From the NCBI GenBank assembly GCA_944472155.2, contig OX235271.1:103615256-103679255 (forward strand): a DNA stretch of 64,000 bases. The letters run 5' to 3'. A model generated the notes under the pieces. The model saw only the letters and a list, made by a program, of their open reading frames with translations, had not been told where the DNA came from and made no database searches. Numbering within the stretch: position 1 is the stretch's first letter; every line of letters begins with the position of its first letter. The translations under genes and the position numbers were made by a program. Below, piece by piece: positions 54,601-60,600 of the stretch. The DNA is from Trichobilharzia szidati. Taxonomy: Eukaryota; Platyhelminthes; Trematoda; Strigeidida; Schistosomatidae.

Positions 54601-57600
54601 GAAATGTACTAAAGAATAAGTGGTTCAGCTTAAACGACACTTGTAAATCGATGTAGGCGAAGAAAGTCTGAGACGGACAGTAACAAGGTCAGTGAGACTG
54701 CGAAATGTACGTATATATATGTATATGCATGCATGTATGTCTTGTATCTACAAAAGTGAAATTATTTATTGAAATTTATTTCATGTCTTATGAAATTATG
54801 TTCTCCTCTGTCGATATTTTTTCATAAAACTTGTTGTTTTCATCATCAACAAAAAAAGGAGAGGCATTTTGGCAATAATTCCCAAGCATCTTCATGCTTA
54901 TATAACACACTTTCAAGACTAGATTTTGTTTTTGTATAACTTAATGGTTTAAGAAAAAAAAATTAGTTAATTCACGCAGTCAGACAGTTGATAAATATAT
55001 ATGCCTAGCAAAATGATGGAAATGCTGATGTTCTGATCAGTATTTCGAAGTCTGTTAGACAGACTATGAATCATAAAAATTAAATGGAATAGTGTTATGT
55101 CACTTAAATTATTGACTACAATAGGCAGATTCTAGTTAAAACAGTCATGACTAAATGGTTACTTTAACTATCTTGAGAGTACTAGTTAGAATCAGTCATC
55201 TAGTACTCATTATCACCAATGATATTCCCAGTTGTGGTGGACTGGATTATGCGTCAGAAGACAGGGATATCCTGGACCGACGTGAAGAACCTAGAAGACC
55301 TGGATTTCGCGGATGATTTATGTTTGATGTCACACAAAATCGAAGACTTACAAGCGAAAACCGACAAACTGGTCGAAGAAGCAGCAAAGACAGGACTCCA
55401 GGTGAACATAGACAAGACGGAGGTTATGAAAATAACCAACCAACAACAACAACACTGGCAGCAACATCCAGCGCCAATCACCATCAACGGGAGGGATTTG
55501 AAAGAGGTTACTTCTTTCACTTATCTAGGGAGCATTGTCTCAACTACAGGAAGAACGGACGAGGATGTCAAATCGAGAATCGGGAAGGCGAGAAACACAT
55601 TCATCAACCTGAAACCAATCTGGAAATCTTCGTCACTCACCATCAACAACAAAATTCGGATTTTCAATACAAACGTCAAGTCAGTCAGTTCTTCTATACG
55701 GATCAGAAACTTGGCGGGTCACAAAGAATATTTCCAACAGGTTGCAGACCTTTATCAACAGCTGTCTTCGTTCTATACTCAAGATCAGATGGCCGGAAAG
55801 AATCACCAACAAGAAACTATGGGAACAAACAAAACAAGAACCAATCGCCCAACAAATATACAGGAGAAAGTGGAGATGGATTGGACACTCGCCGAGGAGG
55901 CCGCTGGGTGACATCGCGCGTCAGGCCAGTGCTCGAGTGGAACCCGAAATGGAAGCGGCGAGTGGGACGTCCAAGGGTGACATGGAGGAGATCGTGTGAA
56001 GAGGAGTTGAAACAGTATGGATTAACATGGATGCAAGTGAAAAGTACAGCAGAAGGCAGAAGCAAGTGGAGACGTGCAGTTGAAGCCCCATGTTCCACTA
56101 GGAACCCAAGGGAATAATAATAATCTAGTTCAGTACAGTGGAAAGGCTGCTGACTCTGAAAATGAAAATCACGTGTTCAATCTTAAGGATAGTGTGAGCT
56201 AATGATAGGGCGTATCCTGACGACAAGAATAAGTAAATAGCATACTGATGCCGTCTTCCGCAAAAGCCTTGAATAATGGGGTGACGGATTAAGCTACCAA
56301 GTGAAGAAATGAGCATCACTGTGAAACAAGATAGAAAGCATAAAACAGTGACAGTAGAAGAGGAATACAAATACCTTTAGCTGAGTGGATTTTTAAAGCA
56401 GGGTTGTTTTTCATGTCATCACTGTATATCATTTAGCCAAATCAGTCATTCTGTCACTAAATACCGTTGTGTCTCGTGAGTACAATGACAGATTTCTCAA
56501 AAGGCCAGTTGATGAATACAAATACGGAGGACACTTAGTCTTAGTAGCTTCTACTAAATGTCTTATACTACTTAAACACCAAAACTGTGTTATTACGCTG
56601 CATAATATTAGATTATCAACAGAACTGACCAACATATATTTAGATAAACATTCAAAACCAAAACGTACGTTAGAGTGAGAAGAACAAGAAGTTCAGCAAA
56701 GATATCTTTTCGGTGATTTCATTCTCTGGAGCTGTACAATCGCATTTATATAGATAAGTTTACATGGATACAATTCTTATCTGTTTAATTCCACATAGTA
56801 ACGAAGATGATAATAATTTTCAAATTGATATGAAAGTTTGAAGGTACGAATATAGATTATCTAGCTCCGCAAGAGCAGGTGAACTGATATATGCACACTG
56901 AAGTGGTCATATGACCATAGGTCGTTCTATGCGGGTCTTATCAAAACGTGTTAGAGAACATCATCCAGCATGGCTGCAAAGAGGAGGCACTGGTTCAATC
57001 AGAAGCGTAATAACTGGACATCTTGTCAATATCTGTCACAGAATCTCAACCGACTCATCATTTAGAGTCATTTACAAAGTAAACAAAAATCTCCCAAACA
57101 TAGTGTGCTTCCGACTTCTTTATACTGCGGAAGCTCTCGCCATATGCATCGAAAAGCCTGAGCTATGTGTTGAAAAGAAACTAGTTCAGCCTTTACAACT
57201 ACCATGGACCTAGTTCGGTATGTTCCCTTATCCTTCAGTTATTTTTGTTTTGTTATCTGTGTGTGTAATTTTCTCTCTTTACCTTCATCCAATTCATCCT
57301 ATTTTTTCAGTTATAAAATCAGTTATTTTAAGTTTGTTCCCATGCTCCTCCTGATCACACTTTTAATCCGTTTGGAATAACCATTTTACAATTATATTCT
57401 AATCCTGTGTAATTTTTTGTTTCTATGCTTCTTGTAATCTATATTCACACCTCCTAACTTACATTTCAAGTTGAAAATTTTGATTTCAATTTGTTTCCAT
57501 GCTCATTTTGTTCACACCTGTAATTCGTTCTAAGCTTCTTGTAATTCATATCAAGTTGAAAATAATTATCACCTTTTATTCGCCTTTAAAGTTATTTCTC

Positions 57601-60600
57601 CAGTTATCAAATATTAATTTCGCATAAGTTGTAACTGTTTTCTAATCCTATTCAATCTTGTCTCTAAGCCCCTTGTAATCTAATCTATATTCGTAACTTC
57701 AAACTTTCATATCAATTTGAAAATTATTATCACCTTCGTTACTATGTGGAATTAAACAAATAAGAATTGTATCCATGTAAACTTATCTATATAAATGCGA
57801 TTGTACAGCTCTTGAGAATGAAATCGCCGAAAAGATATCTTTGCTGAACTTCTTGTTCTTCTCAGTCTAATGTTCCAATGGGTATTTTCCACGATTTGAA
57901 AAAGTACGTTATCATTGAGTTCACTTTACCTCACATTTTTTCATGTGTTGAAATATAAAAGTTATGGAATTATGCATTTATTTGAGGTATTTGCCTTTGA
58001 AGATGAAAAAAACACACACGTTGAATCGTAAAACCAATGAGAAATGCTGTACTATGACTGTATGTTGACTCATAATTTAGCGCATAAATCAGTGTAATCA
58101 TATCTGTCATTCTTGCATCGGTTAATTTTCACACGAGAATTCTGTCATTCTTTAAATTTACCATTGACTTACAAAAGAAAAGAATCTCTTTAACAAAAAA
58201 AATGGTTTCCTGTATATTGTGTTCAAGTGTTTCAGTACTCAATTCAGCTTCATACCAAAAATTCTTATTTCATTGTTTTATTATTACTAATTAACTATGA
58301 AAGATTCGTGATTTGTTCACTTCGAAATTTCTTTCACCCTTTTTTACACTCACACACACACTACAATTAACTAAATTCTCAAAAATTGAAGTATAGATAT
58401 ACACTCAGGAGGGTTGTTTTTTTTTCATGATATGAATTTTGATAATTTAAGTAGCATAGAAAAATTTACTCTAAGAGATTGTTGTTGGAATGGCATAGTG
58501 TGCGTGCCGAAAAAAATTTTACAGTTGATGAATTTAAATTTATGAAAATACTAAGACACTATTTGTCTGTTGTGCTGATTTGGACATACAAAAAAAACAA
58601 CTAGATACAAGTCTGTCATGCATATCGTTTAGAAGGAGAAGGTAAAAACAACAGTAGGTGATCCTTTCTACAAAAGCAAAACAGTGAAAGTGTTCACTGT
58701 GTGCTTAGGAAAAAAAAGAAGTGAAAATTGTAAGCAATAGTTGGTAAAATAATTGTCTACACAGGAGAAGTGAAATGTACTGACAAAATGACAATTAATC
58801 AATACTCTGTATGTTTTGTATTTACATGAACAATAAATAAGATTCTTCCTTTGTCAGTATAGAAAAAAGGATTGTAAATAATCTGACCACAGTTATATTC
58901 GTTTCATTGATATAAGTATAAAACTTGGGCACTGTGGTAGAGTATAACTCCATTATGGATAAGATTTTATTTTGATAAGTCACACAGTGTTATACAGTAT
59001 TATTAACTGATGACGTTTCGACCTCATAATCATATTCGTTTCACATGCATTTCAGTGACTTAACGTTGTAGACTGGTTGATATGGGTGATATACAACTAC
59101 TCATCTCGGTCAGTCAGTAGTATATAGTGTTGCGGAAAAATTTGCTTGCTTTCTTGATTGCCATTTATTGTATCAGGCATATTAAAGATGCAATGTGAAT
59201 AATTTGGTTCCCAAAGAAAGCTATAGTGAAATTTTGCCCCTCAAACTGTGTACATGGCGAATTGCTGACTAGTTTTCAAACTTTTGAATTTGAAAATTCT
59301 GTGTTCTCAGCCTACTTTATCCACTAAGAATGAAACAGTGAGATTTTCTACCGCCGGTGATTTAGTCGTAGAATGCTCTCCGGTCACGCAGGAGGTTCAA
59401 GTTAGATTCTCTTACACCTCGTCTAACTTACTAGCTGTTAGTAGCCCGGAATGTTACTCTTTATTAGATAAGTTAATTTGATATAACACAATGATACACT
59501 GTCAATAACTGGATGACGTTTTGAGCACAATTGATTGCTCCAAATATTATCAGTGTATTCACGCGGCTTCATAACTTGCTATATATATTTTCACTCTCCT
59601 CTTGTTATTTATTGCGATTTCCTGTATATGTGGTATAGGCGTTCAGTTATTTCTATTGCACACGTTTGTTGTTGACTCGATGAACACAAATTCGATGATG
59701 AGTATTTTTCTGCAGCTAACCATATTACTTTTTAATACGTTCACTCTATGTCACCCCACTATCTGATTACATTTAAGTGAATGCATTGCAGTAGCCGAGG
59801 TTTTTCTCGGTTATCTGAATCCATAGAGTTAAAAGAAATCGAATCAGTACCTAACACATGCAATCATAATGTCTCAACACACATATGAGATATACGGGAA
59901 ATCGCAGTAAATAACAAGGGGAAAGTAAAAATATATTAAGCAAATTATGAAGACACATGAGTTACACTGATAAAATTCTGAGCAATCAGTTGTACACGTA
60001 ACGCCATCTAGTTATTCATACTGTACCATTATGTGTTTTTTCAAATCAACTTATCTAATATGGAATAACTGTGAGTCGGTGGCTTAGCGGTAGAATGCTC
60101 GCCAACCAAGAATGTGATGCACGATCCCTCGATCCTCGGTTGACGCACTCCCAAACATCGCTAAACCAGCCATAAGACTGGTAAAGAGGGAAGGTTAGGC
60201 ATAAGGCTAGCAATCCCACCTCATAAAAGTAAATACCACTGCTACCAAAACTTCAAGGCTGTAGCATGAAGCCCTATGTTCCACTGGGAACGTAAAGAAA
60301 TAAAATAATAAATATGGAATAATACTCTACCATAGTGCCCAAATCAAAGTCTCAGTCAGCTCAAAAGTTTGTTATCTTACTTAAAAGCCTTCCATTATTA
60401 TGAGCATAAGTAGAAAATGTTGATGACAAATGGTTCAGAGAAAGAAAAAAATTTCAGTAAAGAAAATGTATTCATTTAAAATTCTCAGACCAACTATATT
60501 TTATATAATAATTTTTTAAAAAGATGTTTATTTCTGTTTATGAAGATGTAAATTCTTTCATGTTACTAGGTGCATCGTCAACTCTCTTGACGACGTGATC

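Noticed and set aside
56911..57213. 100-codon plus-strand open frame as a host gene on the opposite strand
   Set aside because: It is the GIY-YIG and C-terminal part of a Penelope-like element lying between inverted arms.
60072..60318. Possible tRNA genes at the A-box/B-box motifs (also 18340, 19490, 6213, 54180 and others)
   Set aside because: No cloverleaf with acceptor and anticodon stems could be closed; all continue into SINE tails.
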